Assembly: GCF_018343625.1 (NCBI RefSeq)
Contig: NZ_JAGYPG010000001.1
Location: 1,126,502 to 1,190,501, forward strand
DNA length: 64,000 bases
Reading direction: 5' to 3'
From: Lederbergia citri
GTDB taxonomy: Bacteria > Bacillota > Bacilli > Bacillales > Bacillaceae_C
Each line of letters opens with the position of its first letter. Positions within the stretch are counted from its first letter, which is position 1. Shown piece after piece: positions 25,531-35,636 of the stretch. Below the pieces are notes generated by a model. It was not told the origin of the DNA. It searched no databases and saw only the letters and a list, made by a program, of their open reading frames with translations. The position numbers were made by a program, and so were the translations under genes.

Positions 25531-26537
25531 TATGCTGAAAAGAGAGTATCGACAGCATCTGGTACTGTCGTAAGATCATTCATCACATTATGTTCTAATT
25601 CCGGCAGCATCTCTTGAATATTTTTATTTGAAAAAAAGCTCGTTTCTAATCGCTCTTTGATTAAAGAAAAGAGCCATTCTTTTATTTGTATTTGCCTGCG
25701 CTCTTTAAACACCGAAGAAGATTGTGTAACCTCTATAAAATCCTGAATCTTCTCCCATACTTGTTCAATACCAATTCCCGTCAGTGATGAGCACATAGCT
25801 GCTTTTGTAGTCCATCCAGTTGTTGCAGGTTGAAACATATGAAGAATTTGATTGTATTCGTGCATCGTTTTCTTAGCATTAGTAACATTCTCTCCATCTG
25901 CTTTATTCACTACAATCAAGTCTACAAGTTCCAATACTCCTTTTTTTATTCCTTGTAATTCATCACCTGCACCAGTTAATACTAACAATAAATAGAAGTC
26001 AACCATGCCTCTGACGATAGATTCACTTTGTCCTACTCCTACAGTTTCAACGATAATGACATTAAAGCCAGCTGCTTCACAAGCTAAGATTGCTTCCCTT
26101 GTTTTCGTATGAACGCCTCCGAGTACTCCTCCTGAAGGAGATGGACGGATAAATGCATTGGGATGCTTAGCTAGTTTTTCCATCCTTGTTTTATCCCCAA
26201 GTATGCTTCCGCCATTTATTGTAGAACTTGGATCTACTGCAAGAACCGCTACACGATGCCCTAGCTCACATAATAAATATCCGAATGATTCAATGAATGT
26301 GCTTTTTCCTGCTCCTGGTACCCCTGTCACGCCGATTCTAATTGACTTTCCCGTGTAAGGCAAGAGCTTTTGTAATGTCGTTCTTGACTGTTCTTGATGG
26401 CGTAAGGCCCTACTTTCAATTAATGTAATCACCTTGGCCAATGCCGCTCTATCTTTTTGCAGTATCCCTTCAATCAATTCTTCTAGTGTGCTATCATTCC
26501 TTATTCTTTTGACAAACTTTCGCTTCATTTCATCCAT
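25512..26537 (-). CDS. meaB: MeaB-type GTPase (methylmalonyl-CoA mutase chaperone)
   Basis: The 341-residue G3E GTPase has a Walker A motif GVPGAGKST near residue 75, [16 protein letters not shown] and a NKADG guanine-specificity motif. MeaB loads and protects the adenosylcobalamin cofactor of methylmalonyl-CoA mutase. It overlaps the end of mutB by 8 nt, consistent with joint expression of enzyme and chaperone. Confidence 0.94.
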   Translation of the reverse strand: MDEMKRKFVKRIRNDSTLEELIEGILQKDRAALAKVITLIESRALRHQEQSRTTLQKLLPYTGKSIRIGVTGVPGAGKSTFIESFGYLLCELGHRVAVLAVDPSSTINGGSILGDKTRMEKLAKHPNAFIRPSPSGGVLGGVHTKTREAILACEAAGFNVIIVETVGVGQSESIVRGMVDFYLLLVLTGAGDELQGIKKGVLELVDLIVVNKADGENVTNAKKTMHEYNQILHMFQPATTGWTTKAAMCSSLTGIGIEQVWEKIQDFIEVTQSSSVFKERRQIQIKEWLFSLIKERLETSFFSNKNIQEMLPELEHNVMNDLTTVPDAVDTLFSAYKKKDS

Positions 26538-28698
26538 CGGTTATGACCTCTTCCTCATATCCGAGTCTATCATAAATTTCCACTATTACTTTTTGAGCTG
26601 CTATTGGAATAACTGTCCCTGGACCAAAGATCGCTGAAACGCCTTTTTCCTTAAGAAATTCATAATCTTGAACAGGAATGACTCCACCTACTACAACGAT
26701 AATATCTTCACGATTGATTGCTTTTAAAGCGTTTATTAATTTTGGTACTAGCGTTTTATGACCTGCCGCCAGTGAACTTACCCCAATGACATGAACATCA
26801 TTTTCCGCTGCTTGTTTTGCCGTTTCATCAGGCGTTTGAAAGAGTGGACCAATATCTACATCAAATCCTAAATCGGCAAAGGCAGTCGCAATCACTTTTG
26901 CTCCGCGATCATGTCCGTCCTGTCCCATTTTAGCAATGAGAATACGAGGACGCCTTCCTTCATTTTCTAAAAATTCATCTGTCATTTCTTTTACAGTTAA
27001 TATTAATTTATCATTATTAAAGTTGGAGCTGTACACCCCATTCACAGAGCGGGTGACCGCTTTATGGCGGCCACATACTTTCTCGATTGCTTCAGAAATC
27101 TCTCCAATTGTCGCCCTGCACCTTGCAGCCTCAATTGCAAGCTCTAATAAATTCAGGTCTCCCTTTGCTCCTGTCGTCAATGCCTCAAGCGCAGCACGGG
27201 CTTCGTTCTCGTTACGGTTAGCTTTAAGCATATTTATGCGCTCAATTTGTTTTTGACGAACCGCTTCATTGTCGATATCTAATATTTCAATTTGTGCTTC
27301 TTCATTAATTTGATATCGATTGACTCCGATAATTGTTTCCTTATTTGAATCAATGCGTGCTTGTTTTCTGGCAGCCGCTTCTTCAATTCGCAGCTTCGGC
27401 AAACCAGTTTCAATTGCTTTCGCCATACCGCCCAGCTCTTCAATCTCCTCAATATGCTCCCATGCACGCTCCATCAAATCTTTTGTCAGCGACTCTACAT
27501 AATAAGAGCCTCCCCATGGATCTATTACGTTAGTAATCCCGGTTTCCATCTGTAAAAATAATTGAGTATTTCTTGCAATTCTTGCGGAAAAATCAGTCGG
27601 CAATGCAATGGCTTCATCCAGTGCATTCGTATGCAACGATTGGGTATGCCCCATTACCGCTGCTTGGGCTTCAATTAATGTCCGAACAATATTATTGTAT
27701 GGATCTTGTTCAGTCAGGCTCCATCCTGAAGTTTGACTATGCGTTCTAAGTGCTAGGGATTTTGGATTTTGAGGATGAAAATGACTCATCAGCTGTGCCC
27801 ACATTTTTCTTGCAGCACGAAGTTTTGCCACTTCCATAAAATAATTCATTCCAATTCCCCAAAAGAATGAAAGGCGCGGAGCAAAATCATCTATTTTTAT
27901 ACCTGCATGTAAACCTGTCCTGACGTATTCCAAACCATTTGCAAGCGTATAAGCAAGTTCCAAGTCAGCTGGTGCCCCAGCCTCTTGCATATGATAGCCA
28001 GAAATTGAAATACTGTTAAATTTCGGCATATGTGTTGACGTATATTGAAAAATATCTTTAATTATTCGCATAGACATTTCTGGAGGATAGATATAGGTAT
28101 TACGTACCATATATTCTTTTAAAATATCATTTTGTATCGTTCCCGAAAGCTGAGCTTTTTTTACTCCTTGCTCTTCTGCGGCTACGATAAAAAAGGCCAT
28201 AATCGGGATAACTGCACCATTCATCGTCATCGAAACGGACATTTGATCAAGTGGAATCCCTCCAAAAAGGATTTTCATGTCCTCAACTGAATCAATGGCA
28301 ACACCTGCTTTCCCTACATCTCCCTCCACTCTAGGATGATCAGAATCATAGCCTCGATGTGTAGCTAAATCAAACGCTACGGATAATCCTTTTTGTCCTG
28401 CTGCGAGATTTCTTCTATAAAAAGCGTTGCTTTCTTCTGCCGTAGAATATCCCGCATACTGGCGGATTGTCCAAGGTCTGCTCACATACATAGTGGCATA
28501 AGGCCCCCTCGTAAATGGCGGCAGTCCCGGCATATCATTTAGATGGTCTAGGCTTTCTATATCATTTTTTGTATATAATGATTTAACTTTTATTTTTTCG
28601 TTTGTCTCAAAGAATGATAGTTGCTCATTCTTATTTTCATTCATCTTTTTATCGCCATGAAATGGATGAATCTTTTGAAAATCGGGTTTAGTCTTCAT
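26530..28698 (-). CDS. mutB: Methylmalonyl-CoA mutase large subunit
   Basis: The 722-residue catalytic subunit has a TIM-barrel with [21 protein letters not shown], then a C-terminal cobalamin domain. That domain shows the histidine-ligand motif GQDGHDRG followed by GVSSLAAGH and VVVGG. It rearranges methylmalonyl-CoA to succinyl-CoA. The start ATG overlaps the mutA stop (TAATG) and the end overlaps meaB by 8 nt, a tight three-gene unit. Confidence 0.95.
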   Translation of the reverse strand: MKTKPDFQKIHPFHGDKKMNENKNEQLSFFETNEKIKVKSLYTKNDIESLDHLNDMPGLPPFTRGPYATMYVSRPWTIRQYAGYSTAEESNAFYRRNLAAGQKGLSVAFDLATHRGYDSDHPRVEGDVGKAGVAIDSVEDMKILFGGIPLDQMSVSMTMNGAVIPIMAFFIVAAEEQGVKKAQLSGTIQNDILKEYMVRNTYIYPPEMSMRIIKDIFQYTSTHMPKFNSISISGYHMQEAGAPADLELAYTLANGLEYVRTGLHAGIKIDDFAPRLSFFWGIGMNYFMEVAKLRAARKMWAQLMSHFHPQNPKSLALRTHSQTSGWSLTEQDPYNNIVRTLIEAQAAVMGHTQSLHTNALDEAIALPTDFSARIARNTQLFLQMETGITNVIDPWGGSYYVESLTKDLMERAWEHIEEIEELGGMAKAIETGLPKLRIEEAAARKQARIDSNKETIIGVNRYQINEEAQIEILDIDNEAVRQKQIERINMLKANRNENEARAALEALTTGAKGDLNLLELAIEAARCRATIGEISEAIEKVCGRHKAVTRSVNGVYSSNFNNDKLILTVKEMTDEFLENEGRRPRILIAKMGQDGHDRGAKVIATAFADLGFDVDIGPLFQTPDETAKQAAENDVHVIGVSSLAAGHKTLVPKLINALKAINREDIIVVVGGVIPVQDYEFLKEKGVSAIFGPGTVIPIAAQKVIVEIYDRLGYEEEVITDG

Positions 28699-30113
28699 TA
28701 AAAATCCCCGCTTTCACTTTTTTCAGCAAGTCGCACCTGTTCTAATGGTTCAATCTTCACACTATCCATTTCATGATTATCATCTGATTTAGATATGTGC
28801 AAAGATGCTACATTCGAATCTTGCTTAAACACATTAACACCAATCATAGATTTTTTTCTAGTTTCTATATCTTCTATTCTTTTCGATAGCGTACCTTTCA
28901 CAATGCTCTGAAACCACCCGCTTTGGAGAACTGAATATATTCCAGCTTTTTTATCAATAGTTTGAAAAAGCTCCCATGCCTTTTCAACAAGTTCTCCAGT
29001 CAGCGTTTCAACATAAAAGGATCCGCCTGCTGGATCTACCACTTTATCGAGATAGCTTTCCTCACGAAGAAGTAATTGAGTATTTCGGGCAATTCGCATC
29101 GCAAACTCATCTGATGGATCAGAGATGTTAAATGGCGCTACATGTAAAAAGTTAACCCCGCCTGCCACGGCAGCAAATGCTTCATTTCCCGAACGAAGGA
29201 TATTGTTATACGGTTCTAATAAGGATTTCGTAAAAGTAGACGTTTCTGCACTTATTAAAGGATTGCATTCTACAGGATCAATCTCATATGCAGAGCAAAC
29301 GGTTTTCCATAGTAAACGAAATGCTCGTAGCTTTGCAATTTCCATAAAAAAATGATTGCCTATCGAAAAATGAAAAATCATTTTTTTCATTGTTCTATGA
29401 GGCTCCCAACCTAACTTTTGCATTTCTTCTATATAATGTATTGCTTCTGATAAAGATGCTGCCAGTTCTTGAATAGCATTTGCTCCGCTATTATGATAAG
29501 GAGTGCTATCAATTACTATCGTTCGCAAACTAGGATATTTCGCATCAAGCTTGCAAATCATTTCTTTCCAATCTGCCCATGTTTGTCCTTCTAGTTTATA
29601 TAAATACCCTCGTTTAAGCTGTGATGAAATAAGATCAACAGCTAAGGCCCCAATTACATGATCAGCATCTATTTGTAAAAGTTTGCGGGCAATCAGCTGA
29701 AAGTTGTATTTCGTGAATAATAATAATGGAGTGGTCCTTAGGTTAAATATATTACTCAATTCACCAAAGTCCAATTTTGCAGTGTCATGAAGGTTATCTA
29801 CATCAAAAGAAACTGTTTCTTGTCCACATTCTTTCGCCTTTACCATTTGCCTGGTTAGATCATCCCAATTAGTACAGTATAATTTTTGAGCAATTCTCCT
29901 ATTGTTCTTTATATATAAACCGCGACTATACGAATCTTCTAATCTATTTTTCACACCTTTTTTTGTATAAATTGGAGACAGTTTTATTCCCTCATACGTT
30001 TCAGAGTAAAGCGTTTCCAATGAATGGCTCTTTATTGTTTTTAAAGCAACTTGTTCCCATATTTCATATTTGTTATTTGGAAAAACTGCATTTTTGATCT
30101 CACGGATGGACAT
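28698..30113 (-). CDS. mutA: Methylmalonyl-CoA mutase small subunit, short form
   Basis: The 471-residue paralogue of the barrel domain is recognised from [48 protein letters not shown] and [15 protein letters not shown]. The small subunit does not bind cobalamin and is thought to have a structural role. Small subunits I know of, for example in Propionibacterium, keep a degenerate C-terminal cobalamin-type domain and exceed 600 residues. Here the protein ends soon after the barrel, with no domain remnant and no frameshift visible before the TAATG overlap with mutB. Confidence 0.88.
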   Translation of the reverse strand: MSIREIKNAVFPNNKYEIWEQVALKTIKSHSLETLYSETYEGIKLSPIYTKKGVKNRLEDSYSRGLYIKNNRRIAQKLYCTNWDDLTRQMVKAKECGQETVSFDVDNLHDTAKLDFGELSNIFNLRTTPLLLFTKYNFQLIARKLLQIDADHVIGALAVDLISSQLKRGYLYKLEGQTWADWKEMICKLDAKYPSLRTIVIDSTPYHNSGANAIQELAASLSEAIHYIEEMQKLGWEPHRTMKKMIFHFSIGNHFFMEIAKLRAFRLLWKTVCSAYEIDPVECNPLISAETSTFTKSLLEPYNNILRSGNEAFAAVAGGVNFLHVAPFNISDPSDEFAMRIARNTQLLLREESYLDKVVDPAGGSFYVETLTGELVEKAWELFQTIDKKAGIYSVLQSGWFQSIVKGTLSKRIEDIETRKKSMIGVNVFKQDSNVASLHISKSDDNHEMDSVKIEPLEQVRLAEKSESGDF

Positions 30114-30353
30114 CGAACCAACCCCCCATCAAATTCAGCTCTATCTATATATTAGTACAATCATGAAACTTGAGCAAAAACAAATTGAAAAAGGTGAAAA
30201 TTCCTCGCCATTAGTAATGAAAAATAGAAAATGAAAAAGGGAAAAGAAAATTCATATGGAAATTAATTAATACATTCATAACTTTGCACACCAATTTGTA
30301 AATTAAAGAATGTATTTAGCACGAAATTAAAAAGATTACTTTGGGGGATGCAT

Positions 30354-30662
30354 ATGCGAACATTTACATATTGGAGTATTTCTTCATTCATTTTAGCTAT
30401 TATCGGATTTATTTTCAGTATGGAGTTTCAGTCAATAGCATATTGGGGGCCGAATAGGACTTTAACAATGCAGTGGTATTGGAGCGGAGCAGTTTTGTCA
30501 TATGTTTGTTCTATAGCAGCAATTTCTCTGATGTTTTATAAAATAAAAAGCTTAGAGCTTAGCAAAGCTGATATTATGTTGAGAAGTTTCGGTACAGTCC
30601 TAATCGTAATTTCGTTGTTTTGGACAACATTCATTATCATAGCCTGGCAATCAGGTTTTTGA
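30354..30662 (+). CDS. Small membrane protein, unknown
   Basis: The 102-residue product has three predicted membrane segments: near residues 5-22, 42-62 and 78-97. I recognise no family. The start is the ATG at 30354, with GGGGG at 30343-30347; the ATG at 30348 directly abuts that site. It is divergent from mutA and convergent with bkdB. The 240 bp between it and mutA must hold both promoters; I see no further gene there. Confidence 0.6.
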   Translation: MRTFTYWSISSFILAIIGFIFSMEFQSIAYWGPNRTLTMQWYWSGAVLSYVCSIAAISLMFYKIKSLELSKADIMLRSFGTVLIVISLFWTTFIIIAWQSGF

Positions 30663-30698
30663 CTTTGATAAACCATTTATCAGGATTTTATATAAAAA

Positions 30699-30735
30699 GG
30701 GATGAAAATTAAATCTAAATAATAATTTTCATCCC
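30699..30735 (-). terminator. Terminator of the bkd operon
   Basis: A 12-bp perfect stem (GGGATGAAAATT, 30699-30710, with 30724-30735) is followed on the minus strand by TTTTTATATAAAAT. It lies 14 nt after the bkdB stop. Confidence 0.88.
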
Positions 30736-30748
30736 TCCGTACTTTATA

Positions 30749-31993
30749 TTAATAAACCGATGTATTCTCTTTCGGAATATTCTCGAGTATTTCTTTGACA
30801 CGTTGCAAGAAACGTCCGCAAATGAGACCATCTAAGACTCTATGGTCAAGAGATAGACATAAATTCACCATATCACGAATCGCAATCCCATCATTCACAA
30901 CTATAGGGCGCTTAATGATGGATTCAACTTGTAGAATCGCTGCTTGCGGATGATTAATGATCCCTACCGACTGGACTGAACCAAATGATCCGGTGTTATT
31001 GATCGTGAAGGTACCACCTTGCATATCTTCATTTTTCAATGTTCCGTTCCGTACCTTTTTAGCAAGATCTGTAATATCCCTAGCGATTCCTTTTATCGAT
31101 TTTTCATCTGCATGCTTAATAACAGGAACGAATAATTCTTCTTCTTTTGCAACTGCAATTGAAATGTTAATATCCTTCTTCTGGATAATTTTATCTCCCG
31201 CCCACATCGAGTTTATCATTGGAAATTCTTTTAAGGCTTGGGCTACAGCTTTTACAAAAAATGCAAAATAAGTTAAATTAAACCCTTCACGCTCTTTAAA
31301 TTCAGTTTTTAATTCATCACGATATTTTACTAAGTTCGTTACATCCACTTCCATCATCATCCACGCATGTGGAATTTCTGCCTTACTGCGCAGCATTTTT
31401 GATGCTATCGCTCTTCTAACCCCTGAAATAGGAATTTCAATATCTCCGGAACTAGCATAAACAGGTTCCGCTTTTTTGCTCTGAGTAACAGGCTCCGACC
31501 TTTTCTCGGCTACTGGAATCTCATTGGCATCAATGAGTTTTTGTAAATCTTTCCTCGTAATACGGCCTTCCTTGCCGGTTCCACTTACTAATGATAAATC
31601 GATGCCATGCTCCTGTGACATTTTTAAAACCGCTGGCGAATATCTTGTTTTTCCTGTAGTTTGTTGATTTTTTATTGGAGAAGTCGCGGAATGATCCAGC
31701 TCGGTTTCACTCTGTTCAACCGTAGTATCATCAGAATTGTCTTCATCCGCTTCATCCGTTTTAATCGTACAAATCGTTTCTCCTACTGCAAGGGTAGTCC
31801 CCTCTTCAACAATCAATTGATCAATAGTTCCAGTAAAAGATGATGGAATTTCTGCATTGACCTTGTCCGTCATCACTTCCGCTAATGGGTCATATTTATT
31901 GACATGATCACCAGATTGTACTAGCCATCTGCTGATAGTTCCTTCCGTAACACTCTCACCGAGTTGGGGCATTGTAATATTTTTTATTGACAA
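30749..31993 (-). CDS. bkdB: Branched-chain 2-oxoacid dehydrogenase E2 (lipoamide acyltransferase)
   Basis: The 414-residue E2 core has an N-terminal lipoyl domain with the modified lysine in MTDKVNAEIPS near residue 44, a peripheral subunit-binding segment (RYSPAVLKMSQEHGIDLS, then GRITRKDL) and a catalytic acyltransferase domain with HRVLDG near the end. It transfers branched acyl groups from E1 to CoA. Last gene of the operon, 35 nt after bkdAB. Confidence 0.93.
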   Translation of the reverse strand: MSIKNITMPQLGESVTEGTISRWLVQSGDHVNKYDPLAEVMTDKVNAEIPSSFTGTIDQLIVEEGTTLAVGETICTIKTDEADEDNSDDTTVEQSETELDHSATSPIKNQQTTGKTRYSPAVLKMSQEHGIDLSLVSGTGKEGRITRKDLQKLIDANEIPVAEKRSEPVTQSKKAEPVYASSGDIEIPISGVRRAIASKMLRSKAEIPHAWMMMEVDVTNLVKYRDELKTEFKEREGFNLTYFAFFVKAVAQALKEFPMINSMWAGDKIIQKKDINISIAVAKEEELFVPVIKHADEKSIKGIARDITDLAKKVRNGTLKNEDMQGGTFTINNTGSFGSVQSVGIINHPQAAILQVESIIKRPIVVNDGIAIRDMVNLCLSLDHRVLDGLICGRFLQRVKEILENIPKENTSVY

Positions 31994-32028
31994 TATGATT
32001 TCCTCCTCTTAGCCTCCATAAGTACGGC

Positions 32029-33012
32029 TTAATATTCAGCTAGCTCCCTCATGGCATTTTCAACCTTTTCAGGGTTTACCATGAAAAACTTTTCTAATGT
32101 AGGAGAATATGGCATGGCAGGAACATCCGGACCAGCCAACCTCATAATTGGTGCATCAAGATCAAATAAGCAATGCTCGGCAATAATAGCAGAAACCTCG
32201 CCCATGATACTTCCTTCTTTATTGTCTTCTGTTAAAAGCAATACTTTTCCTGTTTTAGATGCTGCTTCAATAATCGCTTCTTGATCAAGTGGATAGACTG
32301 TCCGTAGATCCAAGATATGTGTTTCAATTCCATCTTGAGCAAGACGCTCGGCAGCTTGTAAAGCGAAATGTACACAAAGTCCGTATGTGATGACTGTTAT
32401 ATCATCTCCTTGACGCTTTACATCTGCTTTTCCAATTGGGAGAACATAATCATCATCAGGCACTTCACCTTTTATAAGTCGATAAGCACGTTTATGCTCA
32501 AAGAAAAGTACTGGATCATTATCACGAATGGAAGCTTTTAATAAACCTTTAACATCGTAAGGAGTTGAAGGCATAACAATTTTTAATCCGGGTTGATTAG
32601 CGAACATAGCTTCAACAGACTGTGAATGGTAAAGGGCTCCGTGGATTCCCCCTCCATAAGGTGCTCTAATGACTAAAGGACAGCTCCAGTCGTTATTTGA
32701 CCGATACCTAATTTTTGCTGCTTCCGAAATAATTTGGTTGACGGCAGGCATGATAAAATCAGCAAATTGCATTTCTGCAATGGGGCGGTACCCATACATA
32801 GCTGCACCAATTCCCACACCTGCGATTGCTGATTCGGCAAGTGGAGTATCAATGACCCTCTCTTCGCCAAACTGTTCGTAAAGCCCTTGAGTTGCTTTAA
32901 AAACCCCACCTTTTTTCCCTACGTCTTCACCGAGAATAAAAACTTTCTCATCTCTTTCCATTTCTTCACGGATAGCTGTAGTGATAGCTTCAATATATGA
33001 TATAACAGCCAT
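32029..33012 (-). CDS. bkdAB: Branched-chain 2-oxoacid dehydrogenase E1 beta
   Basis: The 327-residue transketolase-like subunit contains IAEMQFADFIMPAVNQI, RAPYGGGIHGALYHSQS and ILDLRTVYPLDQE, all typical of E1 beta. It pairs with E1 alpha to decarboxylate the oxoacids of valine, leucine and isoleucine. It is 15 nt after bkdAA. Confidence 0.94.
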   Translation of the reverse strand: MAVISYIEAITTAIREEMERDEKVFILGEDVGKKGGVFKATQGLYEQFGEERVIDTPLAESAIAGVGIGAAMYGYRPIAEMQFADFIMPAVNQIISEAAKIRYRSNNDWSCPLVIRAPYGGGIHGALYHSQSVEAMFANQPGLKIVMPSTPYDVKGLLKASIRDNDPVLFFEHKRAYRLIKGEVPDDDYVLPIGKADVKRQGDDITVITYGLCVHFALQAAERLAQDGIETHILDLRTVYPLDQEAIIEAASKTGKVLLLTEDNKEGSIMGEVSAIIAEHCLFDLDAPIMRLAGPDVPAMPYSPTLEKFFMVNPEKVENAMRELAEY

Positions 33013-33027
33013 TGTATATTCCCCCCA

Positions 33028-34023
33028 TTACTCCGTAGCGTATACGAATGTTAAAGCATCCTCAGGATTTGGATATGGAGCTTTCTCCGCATAGTCCGTC
33101 GCTTCGTTTACTTGTTTCATGATACGATCGTTTATCTCTTTTTTCACCTGCTCATCCAATAATCCGTTATCGCGCAAATACGCTTCAAATAGCTGAATCG
33201 GATCCTCTGATCGAGCTTTTGTCAATTCATCTTCAGTTCGATAACTGCGATCGTCATCATCTGAGGAATGGGAGGTTAGCCGATGGCTTATTGTTTCGAT
33301 TAGGCTTGGACCTTCACCACGTCTAGCCCTGTCCACGGCTTCTTTCATTACCTTATAAACTTCAAGCGGATCCTTCCCATCCACCGTTACTCCTGGCATG
33401 CCATACCCTATCGCACGATCAGAAACTTTTGCGCATGCAAGCTGTTTATCAATAGGTACAGAGATTGCATACTGGTTATTTTCGCATAAAAAGACTACAG
33501 GTAGTTTATGGACTCCTGCAAAGTTTAATCCTTCATGGAAGTCCCCTTGATTTGAGGAGCCTTCACCAAAAGAAACAAACGATACAATATTATTTTTTTC
33601 CATTCTTGCAGCCAGTGCAATACCAACTGCATGAGGAACTTGAGTTGTTACAGGTGATGAACCCGTTACAATCCTATTTTTCTTCTGCCCAAAATGCCCA
33701 GGCATTTGGCGTCCTCCTGAGTTTGGATCTTCCGCCTTTGCAAATCCAGAAAGCATTATTTCGGTAGGGGTCATTCCAAACGTTAGAACAACACCTAAAT
33801 CTCTGTAGTATGGAAGGATATAATCCTTTTCCCTATCAAGAGCAAATGCTGCACCTATTTGAGCTGCTTCCTGACCTTGACAAGAAATCACGAAAGGTAT
33901 TTTTCCAGATCGATTTAACAGCCACATTCTTTCGTCAATTCTGCGAGCGAGTAGCATCATTTCGTACATATCTAATACTTGTTGATCGCTGAGACCTAAT
34001 TCAGCATGTCGATTTAATGTCAT
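33028..34023 (-). CDS. bkdAA: Branched-chain 2-oxoacid dehydrogenase E1 alpha
   Basis: The 331-residue subunit binds thiamine diphosphate through the GEGSSNQGDFHEGLNFAGV motif, which ends in the expected ENNQYAIS. The phosphorylation-loop region SHSSDDD is present as in other bacterial E1 alpha chains. It is 28 nt after lpdV. Confidence 0.94.
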   Translation of the reverse strand: MTLNRHAELGLSDQQVLDMYEMMLLARRIDERMWLLNRSGKIPFVISCQGQEAAQIGAAFALDREKDYILPYYRDLGVVLTFGMTPTEIMLSGFAKAEDPNSGGRQMPGHFGQKKNRIVTGSSPVTTQVPHAVGIALAARMEKNNIVSFVSFGEGSSNQGDFHEGLNFAGVHKLPVVFLCENNQYAISVPIDKQLACAKVSDRAIGYGMPGVTVDGKDPLEVYKVMKEAVDRARRGEGPSLIETISHRLTSHSSDDDDRSYRTEDELTKARSEDPIQLFEAYLRDNGLLDEQVKKEINDRIMKQVNEATDYAEKAPYPNPEDALTFVYATE

Positions 34024-34051
34024 ATTAATCCCTCCTTGTACGGTTAGCTAC

Positions 34052-35479
34052 TTAAATATGAATGGATAGTCCATCTACTGCCAATGCCGCTTCTCCAATT
34101 GCTTCACTTAATGTTGGATGTGGGTGGACGCTGTTGCCTACCTCCCATGGAGTAGCGTCCAGTACACGAGCAAGCCCTGCTTCAGAAATCATATCTGTTA
34201 CATGAGGGCCAATCATATGTATTCCTAAAATATCATTGGTAATGTCGTCTGCAACAATTTTCACGAAACCGTCCGCATTTCCAACGACAAGTGCTTTGCC
34301 AACAGCTTTAAATGGAAATTTGCCTATTTTAACATTATAGCCTTTTTCCCTCGCCTCTTTCTCAGTCAAACCGACGCTTGCAACTTCCGGCGAACTGTAT
34401 ATACATTTAGGGATATTTTCGTACACAATTGAATCAGGATTTAAACCTGCTATATGTTCCACAGCTTTTATTCCCTCATGTGAAGCAACATGCGCTAATT
34501 GAAGACCACCGATTACATCACCAATGGCATATATATGAGATTCCTTTGTTTGCAATGATGGATTTACTTTAATTGACCCATTATCAAGAAATTGAATATC
34601 AGTATTTTGAAGACCAATATTATCAGTGTTTGGCTTTCTGCCAACGGAGACGAGAATCTTATCAGCAGAAAAAGTTTTTTCTTTTCCACCGAGCTCTGCT
34701 GTAATCTTTACCGCTTTATCCGATTTCTCCATTGTTTCCGATAATACCTTGGCGCTAGTCACTAAATTGATTCCTTTTTTTTGTAAAAGATGCGTCAGTT
34801 CCCTGGAAATTTCTTCATCTTCCCCTGGAAGGATACGTTCTGCATATTCAATAACTGTCACATCCACACCAAAATCAGATAGCATTGACGCCCATTCAAT
34901 TCCAATAACGCCTCCACCAATAATAATGATTGAATTAGGCAGCTCATCCCATTCAATTGCTTCATCAGAAGTTATTACCTGACTTCCATCAATCTCTAAT
35001 CCAGGCAAAGTGCTTGGACGAGATCCAGTTGCAATAATAACATTTTTCGGAATCAACATCTCATTATCCGATCCATCCGACATTTCTACAGAGATTGTCC
35101 CAGGGATCGGTGAAAATATAGAAGGACCCAATATTCTTCCAAAGCCATTGTATATATCTATTTTTCCTTGTTTCATCAAGTATTGAACACCTTTATACAG
35201 TTGCTCAATAATACTCGATTTTCTTGCTTGCACCTTTTTAAAGTTTAGCTCAATATCACTTGCCAAAACTCCAAATTCTTCTGCTTTTTTTGTTAAAGAG
35301 AAAACTTCAGCGCTTCTTAACAATGCTTTACTTGGAATACATCCTTTATGCAGACATGTTCCGCCTATTTTCTCCTTTTCGACTATTGCCGTTTTTAATC
35401 CGAGCTGTGATGCACGAATAGCTGCTACATAGCCACCCGTTCCCCCACCGAGGATTACAAGATCATATTCATGTGCCAA
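34052..35479 (-). CDS. lpdV: Dihydrolipoyl dehydrogenase (E3)
   Basis: The 475-residue FAD enzyme has GGGTGGYVAAIRA near residue 11, the redox disulfide GGTCLHKGCIPSK, an NAD-binding GGGVIGIEWA and a C-terminal HPHPTLSEA with the catalytic His-Glu pair. It re-oxidises lipoamide on BkdB. The start is a TTG at 35479 with GGAGGG 8 nt upstream. The 157 bp before it hold no gene where B. subtilis has buk. Confidence 0.94.
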   Translation of the reverse strand: MAHEYDLVILGGGTGGYVAAIRASQLGLKTAIVEKEKIGGTCLHKGCIPSKALLRSAEVFSLTKKAEEFGVLASDIELNFKKVQARKSSIIEQLYKGVQYLMKQGKIDIYNGFGRILGPSIFSPIPGTISVEMSDGSDNEMLIPKNVIIATGSRPSTLPGLEIDGSQVITSDEAIEWDELPNSIIIIGGGVIGIEWASMLSDFGVDVTVIEYAERILPGEDEEISRELTHLLQKKGINLVTSAKVLSETMEKSDKAVKITAELGGKEKTFSADKILVSVGRKPNTDNIGLQNTDIQFLDNGSIKVNPSLQTKESHIYAIGDVIGGLQLAHVASHEGIKAVEHIAGLNPDSIVYENIPKCIYSSPEVASVGLTEKEAREKGYNVKIGKFPFKAVGKALVVGNADGFVKIVADDITNDILGIHMIGPHVTDMISEAGLARVLDATPWEVGNSVHPHPTLSEAIGEAALAVDGLSIHI

Positions 35480-35636
35480 ATTTTATCCCTCCACTTAACT
35501 TCAGGCTGGGTCAAATCATGTTGGAGCTATTTCTATCCATAAAAGAAGCTGTCCTTAAGCGCTTTGCTCTCTCCACCATTACTTCGGGGAATTATCCAGC
35601 TTTCAGGACAGCTTATACAGACAACCAAACATGCTT

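Noticed and set aside
26936-27555. Several plus-strand frames over mutB
   Set aside because: They are antisense shadows of the mutB coding sequence without ribosome sites.
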